Below are positions 6,950-16,022 of a stretch of 20,254 nt of DNA, in pieces. Position numbers and translations under genes: made by a program. This DNA is from Bacteroidota bacterium (GTDB lineage: Bacteria; Bacteroidota; Bacteroidia; Flavobacteriales_F; PHOS-HE28), in contig JAEZAU010000173.1 of NCBI GenBank assembly GCA_023430325.1, positions 1-20,254 on the forward strand. Direction: 5' to 3'. Position 1 is the stretch's first letter; every line of letters starts with the position of its first letter. The notes below the pieces were generated by a model, which was not told where the DNA came from, ran no database searches, and worked only from the letters and a program-made list of their open reading frames with translations.

Positions 6950-9508
6950 CTAGAAGCTGTAAGTGATCATGGCGAAATAGTTCCGCCCGAACATGTAACT
7001 GAACTTCGGCGGGAAGCGGCCTATCTCCGAGCGATCGTAACGCAATTGCTCGAATCCGCCGATGCGGAAATCCTGATTGTCCAACAGGTTGTTGATCGTG
7101 AGGTTCACCGCAAGGCGATTACCCTTGATCATCCAACTTTTTCCTGCGAAAAGATCCACCGTCATGTTGGCGTCCAGCTTGGTCTGCCCCAGGAGCTGAT
7201 CCACCTGTGGATCGGTATCCACGAAGTTGCCGATCGCTTCCGCAGTGCGCCTGTCGGGGTTGGGATCGAGATAGATGTCATCGAAATAATTCACACTTGC
7301 GCCAGCGAACCAGAATTTCGGTGAGTTGTACCGAAGACCGAGCGATGCAGCGGTCTGTGGCATTCCACCGATGCGATAATTCTTCCAGAATACGGTGCGA
7401 TCGGTAGCAAAGACCTCCGGACTATTGTCCCGTGTGATGGTCGCGGACGAACGGGAATCATAACGGTAGTCGCCGATCGCGAGCACACCCGTAGCGAGCC
7501 ATGTGCTTGTGAGGCTCGCCTCCAGACCCAGTTCAAGACCCTGATGTACCTGATCCACATCCTTCATCACGTAATTCACCAGCGTGAGGTATTCATCGTG
7601 GTAGAAGCTGCGTGACCAGACCTGGTCCATGATCCGCGCATGATAAAGCGTTGCCCTGCCCTTCACCCGCGAAAAACGCACCAGATAACTGATGTCGCCA
7701 CTGTATGCTGATTCGTTGGTAAGACCATCTATCACCTGATGACGTGTGCGTGGCGATACATATGCGTTACGGGAGATCGGAGGACGCGTGAGGTATGCCA
7801 CGTTGGCGGTGATGAAATGACGGCCTGTGAGCTTGTAGATGGTTCCAGCCTTTACGCCATAATGAAAAAAGCCGTGCTTTTCGCCATCACCTGAAGAATC
7901 ATCGGGAAAACGACCGTTGCGGAAACGGCTTTCCCGCCAGAAAGTGGTCATGGCCAGATCGATGCCTGCGTAGAATTCGATCCGTTGGAAACGCTTTTCG
8001 AACTGGGAGAACACATCGATCAATGTGGTATTGATATCGTAGTCGTAGCCGAACATGTCACCGTCCTTCACCACTTTGTTCGGTGTATCCAGATCGTTCT
8101 GGGCAACAAGGGTATCATTGAAATCGCGCTGCGCGAACTGGTCCACATCCAACCAGAAATCACCACCAAGCAGATCATCCACAACCTTGAAATAGTGTGT
8201 GCGCTGCTTATGGAAGCTTCCGCCGATCGTGAGGTGCCTGTTGTTGGATAATTGGCGGGACCAGACGCTGTTCACGCCGATCCGCGTTGGATCTTGACGT
8301 TGCTCTTCGACGATGTACTTGCTTCGGTTGCCAGTGATGGAATTGCCACTGCCGTTGGCATTATCGACCGTATACAGGTTCTTGCCATTGGCGAAATACA
8401 ATTGCTGCCAATCGATCTGGCGCGTACCCTCATCATTCAGCCAATTGTCCGTAACGAGCGATGCATAAGCGGGATCGCGGAGCGAATAATAACTGGGCAG
8501 GTAGCGGTAGTAATCAGGTCGCGGATCGCGCGCGTCGTTCCAGTTCAGATTGGTGAGCCCATCACGCCCGAAGGTGTAAAAGAGCGATGTGGTGAGTTTC
8601 GTCGCACTATCGGGCCTGAAGATGTGTGAAGCGATGATCATGGGCTTATGGTCGAAGCTCACCCGCGCATTGCGTTTTTCATCACCCTGCCAGCCCCAGT
8701 TCGGATTATAATAATTCGTTCCGGCCAGATCGTACGCTTCCTGCACTGCAAGTCCCTGTCGGCCTTGAACGATCGGTGCACCGAAGCCGGCCAGGCTGAT
8801 GCTGTGGTGATCGTTCAATTTCTTCTCTGCTGCCAGATAATAGGCGTACGCATCGAAGAACGTTCCATCGATATAACCTTCCTCGGCCCAACGTCTCGAT
8901 CCGGAAAAACTGAACGCCCAGCCGTTCTTCTGCATGCCGGTGCTGCCGGTCACCATCAGGCGGTTGCGATACGCCCGGTTGGACGAAGCATAGGAAACGC
9001 GCACCCCACGGCGCAGTTCCAATGGGCGAACATTGATCTCGGTAAAACCACCGATGCCACCGAAATTGTAGCGGGATGAATTAACGCCGGTCTTTACCTG
9101 CGGATAGCGTGTCACATCGTTAAGGCCTGCCCAATTGCTCCAGGATGTCCAGCCGCTCTCCAGATCGTTCACCATCACACCATTAATGCTCACGATCGTG
9201 TTCTCCGGATCGAAGCCACGTATGCGGAAGCGCGCCGTACCGAAGTTGAAGCCGGCCGTGGATGTGAAGACATCGCGCGAGGATTGCAGGATGCCTGAAA
9301 TATCTTGTGAACCAAGCTCGGAATCCAGATCATCTGCCGTGATGGTGAATACCGGTAATTGCGGTTCCACCACTTTCCTACTGGTATCTGTGGCCACTGG
9401 TGCAACAGTAGTATCGATCTGTGCTGTTCCTGCTAAGGGAATAATGCCGAAGAACAGAAGAACTCCGAAGATACCGGTGGTCTTGTGGCGGTCTAGGGAT
9501 CGAGGCAT
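6950..9508 (-). CDS. TonB-dependent outer-membrane receptor
   Basis: 852 residues from the ATG at 9508. The open frame runs on to an ATG at 9637, but 9508 places a proper signal peptide at the N-terminus (hydrophobic 'TGIFGVLLFFGIIPLAGTA') and lies downstream of a -7 promoter box, whereas 9637 lies upstream of it. The plug is at about 55-175: 'FRIRGFDPENTIVSINGVM', 'GWTSWSNWAGLNDVTRYP', 'GIGGFTEINVRP'. The remainder is a beta-barrel ending in a terminal phenylalanine ('FAMITYSF'), as expected for BAM-assembled proteins. No N-terminal CarboxypepD_reg-like domain is present. It imports an unknown ligand using TonB/ExbBD energy. It is the first gene of the operon with the DUF5689-like lipoprotein and the T9SS protein, which probably supply surface capture. 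Confidence 0.93.
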   Translation of the reverse strand: MPRSLDRHKTTGIFGVLLFFGIIPLAGTAQIDTTVAPVATDTSRKVVEPQLPVFTITADDLDSELGSQDISGILQSSRDVFTSTAGFNFGTARFRIRGFDPENTIVSINGVMVNDLESGWTSWSNWAGLNDVTRYPQVKTGVNSSRYNFGGIGGFTEINVRPLELRRGVRVSYASSNRAYRNRLMVTGSTGMQKNGWAFSFSGSRRWAEEGYIDGTFFDAYAYYLAAEKKLNDHHSISLAGFGAPIVQGRQGLAVQEAYDLAGTNYYNPNWGWQGDEKRNARVSFDHKPMIIASHIFRPDSATKLTTSLFYTFGRDGLTNLNWNDARDPRPDYYRYLPSYYSLRDPAYASLVTDNWLNDEGTRQIDWQQLYFANGKNLYTVDNANGSGNSITGNRSKYIVEEQRQDPTRIGVNSVWSRQLSNNRHLTIGGSFHKQRTHYFKVVDDLLGGDFWLDVDQFAQRDFNDTLVAQNDLDTPNKVVKDGDMFGYDYDINTTLIDVFSQFEKRFQRIEFYAGIDLAMTTFWRESRFRNGRFPDDSSGDGEKHGFFHYGVKAGTIYKLTGRHFITANVAYLTRPPISRNAYVSPRTRHQVIDGLTNESAYSGDISYLVRFSRVKGRATLYHARIMDQVWSRSFYHDEYLTLVNYVMKDVDQVHQGLELGLEASLTSTWLATGVLAIGDYRYDSRSSATITRDNSPEVFATDRTVFWKNYRIGGMPQTAASLGLRYNSPKFWFAGASVNYFDDIYLDPNPDRRTAEAIGNFVDTDPQVDQLLGQTKLDANMTVDLFAGKSWMIKGNRLAVNLTINNLLDNQDFRIGGFEQLRYDRSEIGRFPPKFSYMFGRNYFAMITYSF

Positions 9509-9585
9509 TCGGGCCAGGTATGTGGGTATGCGGGCGTGAGGGATCCTGGTCCTGTTCAGAAGGATACGGCCCGTTTCCGGGGCGG

Positions 9586-9593
9586 CAAATGTA
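9586..9593 (-). promoter_or_regulatory. Bacteroidota -7 box for the TonB receptor operon
   Basis: The minus strand reads TACATTTG, an exact match to the Bacteroidota -7 consensus TAnnTTTG. Transcription would start near 9580, about 72 bases before the chosen ATG at 9508. No clear TTG -33 element is seen at the usual spacing. The rest of the intergenic stretch 9594-9717 holds no recognised gene. Confidence 0.5.
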
Positions 9594-9717
9594 ATCAGCG
9601 CGGGCGATCGTCGGTGTGCGCTGGATGCAGATGACATGAAAAGTAGCTATCATCCGGCAGAACTCGAACTTGGTCTAAAACAGGATCTTAACTCCCGGAG
9701 AATAAAAGTTTTCCATA

Positions 9718-9725
9718 TACTTTTG
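9718..9725 (+). promoter_or_regulatory. Bacteroidota -7 box for the giant surface protein
   Basis: TACTTTTG is an exact TAnnTTTG match within an AT-rich stretch (about 9700-9725). Transcription would begin near 9732, about 40 bases ahead of the TTG start at 9772. A -33 TTG at the expected spacing is not evident. Confidence 0.5.
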
Positions 9726-9771
9726 TGAGCCTTTCAACGCCCACTGTAAAAAGGCCGCTCCGCTTACCGCA

Positions 9772-12700
9772 TTGGAACCAAGACCGTTCAGAACGATACT
9801 GGCCGTATTGCTGGTCAATTTTTTGTCTGCGCTATTACCCGGCGTGGCAAAGGCCGATCACTTTTCCGGCGCGAGCATCACCTATACCTGCAACGGCGGG
9901 AACATGTACACGGTCAACCTCGACCTGTACCTTGATTGTTCAGGAACGGCGATCACCCCACAGAACCTCCAGTTCACCAACAGCTGCGGTACGGTCTTCT
10001 CCATCAACAATCTACAGCCAACGTTGATCGAGGAGGTCTCTCCTTTGTGCAACAATTCCATTCAGAACAGTACGTGCAACGGCGGCGCGCTTCCGGGCTT
10101 CAGGCATTATCGGTTCTCCACCACGTTGTTCCTGGCACAATGCAATTTCTGGACGATCAGCTGGTCCATCTGCTGCCGCAACACCATGCAGAACGTAGTG
10201 GGCGTACCGGGCATCTACGTGGAAGCCACGCTCAACAACGCGGGTGGTGTCTGTGACAATTCCCCGGTCTTCACCGATACTGGTGTACCGTACACATGCG
10301 TCGGCAATGACCTGATGTACAGCCCTGGCGCATCCGATGCCGATGGGAATACGCTTGTGTACTCGTTGATCAATGCCCGTTTCCTTCAACCGCCGGCAGT
10401 AAGCGTTCCCTACCAACCGGGTTTTACCGGTGCCGAGCCGTTCCCGGGAATGACCATCGATCCGAACACCGGGCAATTGACCTTCAGCCCGGGTGTACAA
10501 GGGAATTATGTGGTGGTGATCCAGATCGCTTCCTACGATGCGAATGGCAACCTGATCGGTACGGTGATGCGCGACCTGATGTTCGTGGCGGTGCCATGTA
10601 CGGGCGTGGCCCCCACAACCAACGGACTTTCGAACGTGCAGGGAGCATCCATAACCGCGACAAATGCCGTGGAAGTATGCGATGGGGTACCCTTCTGCGT
10701 GGATCTGGTCTTCGATGACCCCGATCCCACGAACGTGATCTCCATGGTGACCGACGCCACGCAGCTTCTTCCAGGAGCTACGTTCACGGTCACCGGCACG
10801 GCGCCGGCCACGGGCACACTTTGCTGGACCCCTGATGCAGCCATCCTTCCATTGAGCGTCTTCATTCAGGTGAACGATGGACAGTGCCCGATCCAGAACA
10901 GCACATCCACTTCGATCCACATTTCCGCTACACAGCTTCCGCCTGTACCACCTGATGCCGGTACCGATGGGAACACCTCGGTCTGCCAGACCGCTGCATC
11001 GTTCCCTTTGATGCCTTTGCTCGGCGGAACGCCGGATGCGGGCGGAAGCTGGACAGCGCCCGATGGTTCAGCTCATTCCGGAACTTTCGATCCTTCCACG
11101 GATGCATTCGGAGACTACACCTACACGGTGAATGCCGGTTGCCTTTCCGCATCAGCGATCGTGACAGTGGATCAGGCTCCAGGCGCAAGTGCAGGTACCG
11201 ATGCCATCATCAACGTCTGTTCAGATGCGGCTTCCATCGATCTGTTGGCGTCCCTGGGCGGAACACCTACCGCTGGCGGTACCTGGACCGGCCCGAACGG
11301 CGCCATGAACGGCACGTTCGATCCTGCAACGATGAATGGTGGGCCGTACACGTACTCCATCACCAACGGCCCATGCCCTGGCGCATCTGCAACAGTGACC
11401 GTGATCGAAACACCCGCTGCGAATGCAGGTATCGATAACACAGTTACCCTCTGCAGCACCAGTCCGCAGACGGATCTCTTCGCGCTTCTTGGTGCTGCAG
11501 CGCAGGCTGGCGGAACATGGGCCGGGCCGGACAACATCAACGGTTTCTACAATCCTTTCCAGCATGATCCGGGCGTATACACCTACACGGTGACCGGTAT
11601 AGCGCCATGTGTGAATGCTTCTGCATCGATCACCGTGGTGGAGAACCAGGCCGTGAATGCCGGAGCGAACGGAAATCTGCTGATCTGCAGCAATTCCGCT
11701 CCGGTGGATCTCTTCAATGCGCTGAACGGAACGCCGCAGGCAGGCGGCACCTGGGCCGGACCCGCAGGTGCAATGAACGGGACCTATGATCCGGCAGTGC
11801 ATGGCCCTGGATTCTACAGCTACACCGTAACAGCCGGTCTGCCTTGTGCTGATGCTACTTCATTCGTGACAGTTACCGAGGAAGCAGCTCCCGATGCCGG
11901 AACGGATGGTTCGATCGGCTTGTGCGCTACTGATGCACCGGTGGATCTGATGACCGTTCTTGGTGGCACTCCGCAGGCTGGCGGTGCATGGACCGGTCCG
12001 AGCGCGATCACTGGCACCTTCGATCCATCGATCCATCAACCGGGCACATACACTTACACGATCACCGGTATCTATCCCTGCCCGGATGCCGCGGCAACAG
12101 TTGATGTTTCTGTCGACCCTGCTGCAGAGGCCGGTGATGATGCCACTATCGCAGTCTGCAGCGATGATGCACCTATCGACCTTTTCGCGCTTCTGGGGCC
12201 GAATGCGCAGGCCGGTGGCAATTGGAGCGGGCCTGGACCAACGACGGGGACCTTCACACCGGGCATCGATCCATCGGGCGACTATGTCTACACGATCGCA
12301 GGCAATGGCTCATGTGCGGGATCCACTGCGACCATTACGGTGAATTCATCGATCGCAGGAGATGCTGGTCAGGATGGTTCCATCTCCTTGTGCAGCGATA
12401 TGCAACCCGTCGATCTGATGACCGCCTTGAACGGAACACCGCAGAATGGTGGCACATGGAGCGGACCGAGCGCGATCAATGGAAGCATTTTCGATCCCTC
12501 GATCCATGTTGGTGGCGTTTACACGTACACCATCACTGGGGTGGCCCCTTGCATTGATGCCACAGCTACAGTGACCGTTGATCTCAGTGTTTCGGTTGAT
12601 GCCGGTGATGATGGGAACATCAGCCTTTGTAGCACCGATGCGCCTGTGGACCTGTTCGCCGTGCTGGGACCTGATGCGCAGGCCGGCGGCACATGGAGCG

Positions 12701-15700
12701 GGCCGAGCGGGATCACCGGCATGTACGATCCATCTGTTCACGACCCCGGCGCATACATGTATTCCATTGCGGGCAATGGCAATTGTCCCGGTGCCAATGC
12801 GACGATAGTAGTGACAGAAAGTACAGGTGTTGATGCAGGTACTGATGGCAGCTTGGATGTATGCAGCGATGGAGGTGTCGTTGATCTGTTCACTGTACTT
12901 GGCGGCACACCGGGATCTGGTGGCACATGGAGCGGACCGAGCAACATCAATGGCCTCTTCGATCCATCTCAACATTCCAGTGGTGTGTACACCTACACGC
13001 TTACCGGTAACGCACCTTGCCCTTCTGATGATGCTACGGTAGGGGTGAATGTTGAGTCTGCAGCGAACGCAGGTGATGATGCCTCCGTGACCGTTTGCGA
13101 TCAGGGCGGAGCGGTGGATCTCTTCGCCGCATTGGGACCGAACGCACAGGCTGGCGGAGCATGGAACGGACCAAGCGCGATCACAGGAACATATGATCCA
13201 GCGTTGCATGCCCCGGGGATCTATACGTACACATTGGCTGCGGGTACGATCTGTGGTGCTTCCAGCGCGGCGATCACTGTTACCGAGAGCGGTACGCCTA
13301 ACGCAGGAACTGACGCGGTGCTCGACCTGTGCTCCACCGATCAGCCGGTGGATCTTTTCACCTTGCTCGGGAATGCGGATAACGGTGGAAGCTGGACAGG
13401 TCCGGCAGCGGGTTTCAACGGCACGTTCGATCCTGCGACTTCGCCCGAAGGGATCTACACGTATTCGATCGATGCTGTAGCGCCTTGCGTGAGCGCTCAG
13501 GCTACGGTCACTGTCACGGTATCTCCTGCCCCGGATGCGGGAAGCGATGGCGATCTGGTGATCTGCGAAACTGCCGGCGCAACAAATCTCTTCGATGGCC
13601 TCGGAGGAACACCGCAAACGGGAGGCACCTGGACCGGCCCGGCGGGCGCTTCAACGGGCATGTATGATCCATCGATCGATGGTCCTGGCATCTACACTTA
13701 TCTCGTACAAGGAAGTGCTGCGTGTGGCTCGGCGAGCGCTACTGTGACTGTGACCGAGACTTCTGCTCCGGACGCTGGTGTGGATGGAAATATCTCGATC
13801 TGCTCGGATGCCGCGGCCTTCGATCTGATCACATCACTTGGTGGAACCCCTGATGCGGGCGGCACTTGGACAGGCCCTGCGGGAGGCTTCACGGGATTGT
13901 TCGATCCATCAAGCGACCCATCGGGTGTTTATACGTACACGATCAATGCACCTGCACCTTGCCTTAGCGATGCAGCAACTGTTACCGTTTCAGTGGAGCC
14001 TGCACCTGATGCCGGATCGGATGCATCCATCACATTGTGTTCCTCCTCGGCTCCAACGGATCTGTTCACAGAACTGGTTGGAACACCGGATGCCGGCGGA
14101 ACATGGACAGGTCCTTCAGGCAGCTTTGGCGGAACATTCGATCCAGCAGTGGATGTATCAGGCAACTACACCTACACGATCGCTGGTACGGTCTGCACCT
14201 CAGCTTCGGCATCGATCTCCGTCACGGTTCAAGATGGTCCGGATGCCGGTGAGAATGCGTCGATCGAACTATGTAGCAGCGATGCACCGGTGGCGCTGAT
14301 CACGCAATTAGGGGGAACTCCGGATGCCAATGGCACCTGGCAGGACGGTAATGGCAACACGATCCCCGGAACGCTCGATCCATCCACGGCTTCCAGCGAT
14401 ACCTACGTATATACGGTCGGTGGAAGTGGCATCTGTCCGGAAGCATCTTCAACGCTTGAGATCACCATCGGTCCGGCGCCACAGGCCGGTATCAGCGGCG
14501 TGCTTCAGTTGTGCGATAATTCCGGCCAGGGTTCGCTTTTCGATGGATTGACAGGAACGCTGGATGCGGGCGGAAACTGGACCGCGCCGGATGGTTCTGC
14601 GCATGGCACCGTCATCGATCCGCTGGTGGATGTTTCCGGCACGTACACATACACCGTCACCAACGGAACATGTCCGGCAGCGACTTCAACGGTGAACGTG
14701 GTGATCTTCTCCGCACCGGATGCTGGTGAAAATGCTTCGGCCATGCTCTGCACCTCGGACGATCCGACACCATTGCTCAGTCTTCTCGGTGGAACTCCTG
14801 ATCCAGCTGGCATCTGGACCGGCCCGAACGGCGCTTCGGCCTCCATGTTCGAGCCAGCCCTGGATCCACCTGGAACGTACACGTATACGGTGACAGGCAA
14901 TGCAGCATGCGGGAATGATGTGGCCACCGTTGTGGTAACAGTGAATCCAGCGGCCAACGCCGGTACGAACGGTTCGATCACCTTGTGCAGTAATGATGAT
15001 CCGGTGGATCTGTTCACGCTTCTTGGAGGCGCACCGCATACCACTGGAACATGGACCGCTCCTGACGGATCGGCATTCAGCGGCAACTTCGATCCTGCGG
15101 TGGGCATCGGCGGAGTGTACACATACACCGTTCAACCCGCATCACCTTGTTCGCCGGCCATCGCAACGGTAACAGTTGACCTTCTTCCCGTTCCGGACCC
15201 GAACATCACCGCGACCAATTCCGATGCCTGCGCACCTGTGGAAGTGACCATCTCTCATGACTTCGCAGGATCTGCAAGTTGCACCTGGCTTATCGGCAAT
15301 GGCGAATTCAGTGAGGATTGCGGGCCGTTCACCACATCGTTCGATGAACCGGGATCCTACTCCGTAACATTGATCATCGATGCCAACAACGGTTGTGGCT
15401 CGAACACGATCACGATCCCCGATCTGATCAAGATCCACACGAGACCGGAAGCTGAATTCCACGCAACGCAGGAGGTTGTTGGCACCCAGGTACCTGCCGT
15501 GTACTTCCACAACCAGTCCACCGGCGCAAATACCTACTTATGGGAGATGGGCGATGATGCGACCTACACGAGTGAACATGTGAACCACGTCTTCCCTTCG
15601 GAATTGGGCGATGAGTACGAGGTCTGCATGATCGCGTATGCTTCACCGCAGTGCGCTGACACCGTCTGCAAAACGATCACCGTTGCCGATGCTCTTCTGG

Positions 15701-15978
15701 TGAATGTTCCAAATGCCTTCACACCCGATGGCGATGGCATCAACGATGATTTCCGTCCGATCCTGGATGGTATCGATCCGGAAAGCTACTCGTTCGAGAT
15801 CTTCGATCGGTATGGTCGATCCATCTTCAGCACCAGCAACCCCGGAGACGCCTGGAATGGCAACTTCTCGTCGGGAGAAGAAGTCCCGCTGGGCGTTTAC
15901 GTGTGGAAGATGATGGTCGTGGATCCATTCACCGGCCGCAGGAAGGAAAGCACCGGCCATGTGACGTTGGTGCGCTGA
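9772..15978 (+). CDS. Giant T9SS surface protein with 18 tandem repeats and gliding-motility-type CTD
   Basis: 2068 residues. The frame opens after TAA at 9703 and its only conventional start is TTG at 9772, giving a signal peptide cleaved after 'GVAKA' (residue 28). Residues about 29-390 are a Cys-rich N-terminal region of a kind frequent in large Bacteroidota exoproteins ('TYTCNGGNMYTVNLDLYLDC', 'SWSICCRNTMQ', then cadherin-like 'SDADGNTLVYSL'). Residues 394-1807 are 18 tandem ~78-residue repeats with the core 'GGTWTGP...GTFDP...G.YTYT'. Two PKD-like segments follow (about 1808-1975), then the type B gliding-motility-associated C-terminal domain from about 1977 ('NVPNAFTPDGDGINDDF', 'EIFDRYGRSIF', 'GVYVWKM'). 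The protein is therefore exported by T9SS and surface-attached or released. Adhesion, matrix or gliding roles are inferences. No enzymatic domain was recognised. Confidence 0.92.
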   Translation: MEPRPFRTILAVLLVNFLSALLPGVAKADHFSGASITYTCNGGNMYTVNLDLYLDCSGTAITPQNLQFTNSCGTVFSINNLQPTLIEEVSPLCNNSIQNSTCNGGALPGFRHYRFSTTLFLAQCNFWTISWSICCRNTMQNVVGVPGIYVEATLNNAGGVCDNSPVFTDTGVPYTCVGNDLMYSPGASDADGNTLVYSLINARFLQPPAVSVPYQPGFTGAEPFPGMTIDPNTGQLTFSPGVQGNYVVVIQIASYDANGNLIGTVMRDLMFVAVPCTGVAPTTNGLSNVQGASITATNAVEVCDGVPFCVDLVFDDPDPTNVISMVTDATQLLPGATFTVTGTAPATGTLCWTPDAAILPLSVFIQVNDGQCPIQNSTSTSIHISATQLPPVPPDAGTDGNTSVCQTAASFPLMPLLGGTPDAGGSWTAPDGSAHSGTFDPSTDAFGDYTYTVNAGCLSASAIVTVDQAPGASAGTDAIINVCSDAASIDLLASLGGTPTAGGTWTGPNGAMNGTFDPATMNGGPYTYSITNGPCPGASATVTVIETPAANAGIDNTVTLCSTSPQTDLFALLGAAAQAGGTWAGPDNINGFYNPFQHDPGVYTYTVTGIAPCVNASASITVVENQAVNAGANGNLLICSNSAPVDLFNALNGTPQAGGTWAGPAGAMNGTYDPAVHGPGFYSYTVTAGLPCADATSFVTVTEEAAPDAGTDGSIGLCATDAPVDLMTVLGGTPQAGGAWTGPSAITGTFDPSIHQPGTYTYTITGIYPCPDAAATVDVSVDPAAEAGDDATIAVCSDDAPIDLFALLGPNAQAGGNWSGPGPTTGTFTPGIDPSGDYVYTIAGNGSCAGSTATITVNSSIAGDAGQDGSISLCSDMQPVDLMTALNGTPQNGGTWSGPSAINGSIFDPSIHVGGVYTYTITGVAPCIDATATVTVDLSVSVDAGDDGNISLCSTDAPVDLFAVLGPDAQAGGTWSGPSGITGMYDPSVHDPGAYMYSIAGNGNCPGANATIVVTESTGVDAGTDGSLDVCSDGGVVDLFTVLGGTPGSGGTWSGPSNINGLFDPSQHSSGVYTYTLTGNAPCPSDDATVGVNVESAANAGDDASVTVCDQGGAVDLFAALGPNAQAGGAWNGPSAITGTYDPALHAPGIYTYTLAAGTICGASSAAITVTESGTPNAGTDAVLDLCSTDQPVDLFTLLGNADNGGSWTGPAAGFNGTFDPATSPEGIYTYSIDAVAPCVSAQATVTVTVSPAPDAGSDGDLVICETAGATNLFDGLGGTPQTGGTWTGPAGASTGMYDPSIDGPGIYTYLVQGSAACGSASATVTVTETSAPDAGVDGNISICSDAAAFDLITSLGGTPDAGGTWTGPAGGFTGLFDPSSDPSGVYTYTINAPAPCLSDAATVTVSVEPAPDAGSDASITLCSSSAPTDLFTELVGTPDAGGTWTGPSGSFGGTFDPAVDVSGNYTYTIAGTVCTSASASISVTVQDGPDAGENASIELCSSDAPVALITQLGGTPDANGTWQDGNGNTIPGTLDPSTASSDTYVYTVGGSGICPEASSTLEITIGPAPQAGISGVLQLCDNSGQGSLFDGLTGTLDAGGNWTAPDGSAHGTVIDPLVDVSGTYTYTVTNGTCPAATSTVNVVIFSAPDAGENASAMLCTSDDPTPLLSLLGGTPDPAGIWTGPNGASASMFEPALDPPGTYTYTVTGNAACGNDVATVVVTVNPAANAGTNGSITLCSNDDPVDLFTLLGGAPHTTGTWTAPDGSAFSGNFDPAVGIGGVYTYTVQPASPCSPAIATVTVDLLPVPDPNITATNSDACAPVEVTISHDFAGSASCTWLIGNGEFSEDCGPFTTSFDEPGSYSVTLIIDANNGCGSNTITIPDLIKIHTRPEAEFHATQEVVGTQVPAVYFHNQSTGANTYLWEMGDDATYTSEHVNHVFPSELGDEYEVCMIAYASPQCADTVCKTITVADALLVNVPNAFTPDGDGINDDFRPILDGIDPESYSFEIFDRYGRSIFSTSNPGDAWNGNFSSGEEVPLGVYVWKMMVVDPFTGRRKESTGHVTLVR
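10951..15192 (+). repeat. 18 tandem in-frame repeats, ~236 bp each
   Basis: 1414 codons divide into 18 units of 77-80 residues, with no gaps, beginning at each 'xAGxx' turn (first unit 'PDAGTDGNTSVC'). Shared positions: x-D/N-A-G, a Cys at about position 12, 'DLF..LGGTP.AGG.W.GP', 'G.FDP', 'G.YTYT', a second Cys about 15-20 residues from the unit end, then 'A.ATVTV'. Each unit has exactly two cysteines. Units are strongly diverged at DNA level, so the array is old rather than a recent expansion. Confidence 0.93.
11890..13296 (+). repeat. Higher-order two-repeat (ABABAB) block, units 5-10
   Basis: Within the array, units 5, 7 and 9 carry 'DAG(T/Q)DGS', a GTP loop ('GGTPQ', 'NGTPQ', 'GGTPG') and a TG-x-x-PC ending. 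Units 6, 8 and 10 carry 'AGDD' and 'LGP(N/D)AQAGG'; units 6 and 8 also end 'AGNG(S/N)C'. The alternation implies copying of a ~156-residue (469 residues over three periods) two-unit module. Confidence 0.75.
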
Positions 15979-15998
15979 TCCGCTTTTTCGGCTCCACC

Positions 15999-16006
15999 TA
16001 TATTTG
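15999..16006 (+). promoter_or_regulatory. Bacteroidota -7 box for the GT2-pyrC-DUF4296 operon
   Basis: TATATTTG exactly matches TAnnTTTG, 21 bases after the stop of the giant gene. Transcription would begin near 16012, leaving a very short leader before the TTG start at 16023. No well-placed -33 TTG is evident. Confidence 0.5.
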
Positions 16007-16022
16007 GCAACAACCTGCAACG

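Noticed and set aside
9509..9637. 43-residue N-terminal extension of the TonB receptor from the ATG at 9637
   Set aside because: It would put an Arg/Pro-rich stretch before the signal peptide and lies partly upstream of the likely transcription start at about 9580.
10012..10920. 302-residue minus-strand open frame opposite the N-terminal region of the giant gene
   Set aside because: Antisense shadow of a well-supported gene with biased, His/Arg-rich composition and no recognisable motif.
12346..13617. 423-residue minus-strand open frame under the giant repeats
   Set aside because: Arg/Ser/His-rich shadow of the repeat codons that recurs with their period; no domain, start signal or promoter.
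10951..15192. CRISPR array or satellite DNA as an explanation of the periodicity
   Set aside because: The period is ~236 bp, is in frame throughout, and is diverged at DNA level but conserved as protein, so it is a coding repeat.
15903..16022. Longer glycosyltransferase beginning at ATG 15903
   Set aside because: It overlaps the conserved C-terminal domain of the giant gene in another frame, and the added residues do not resemble the family.
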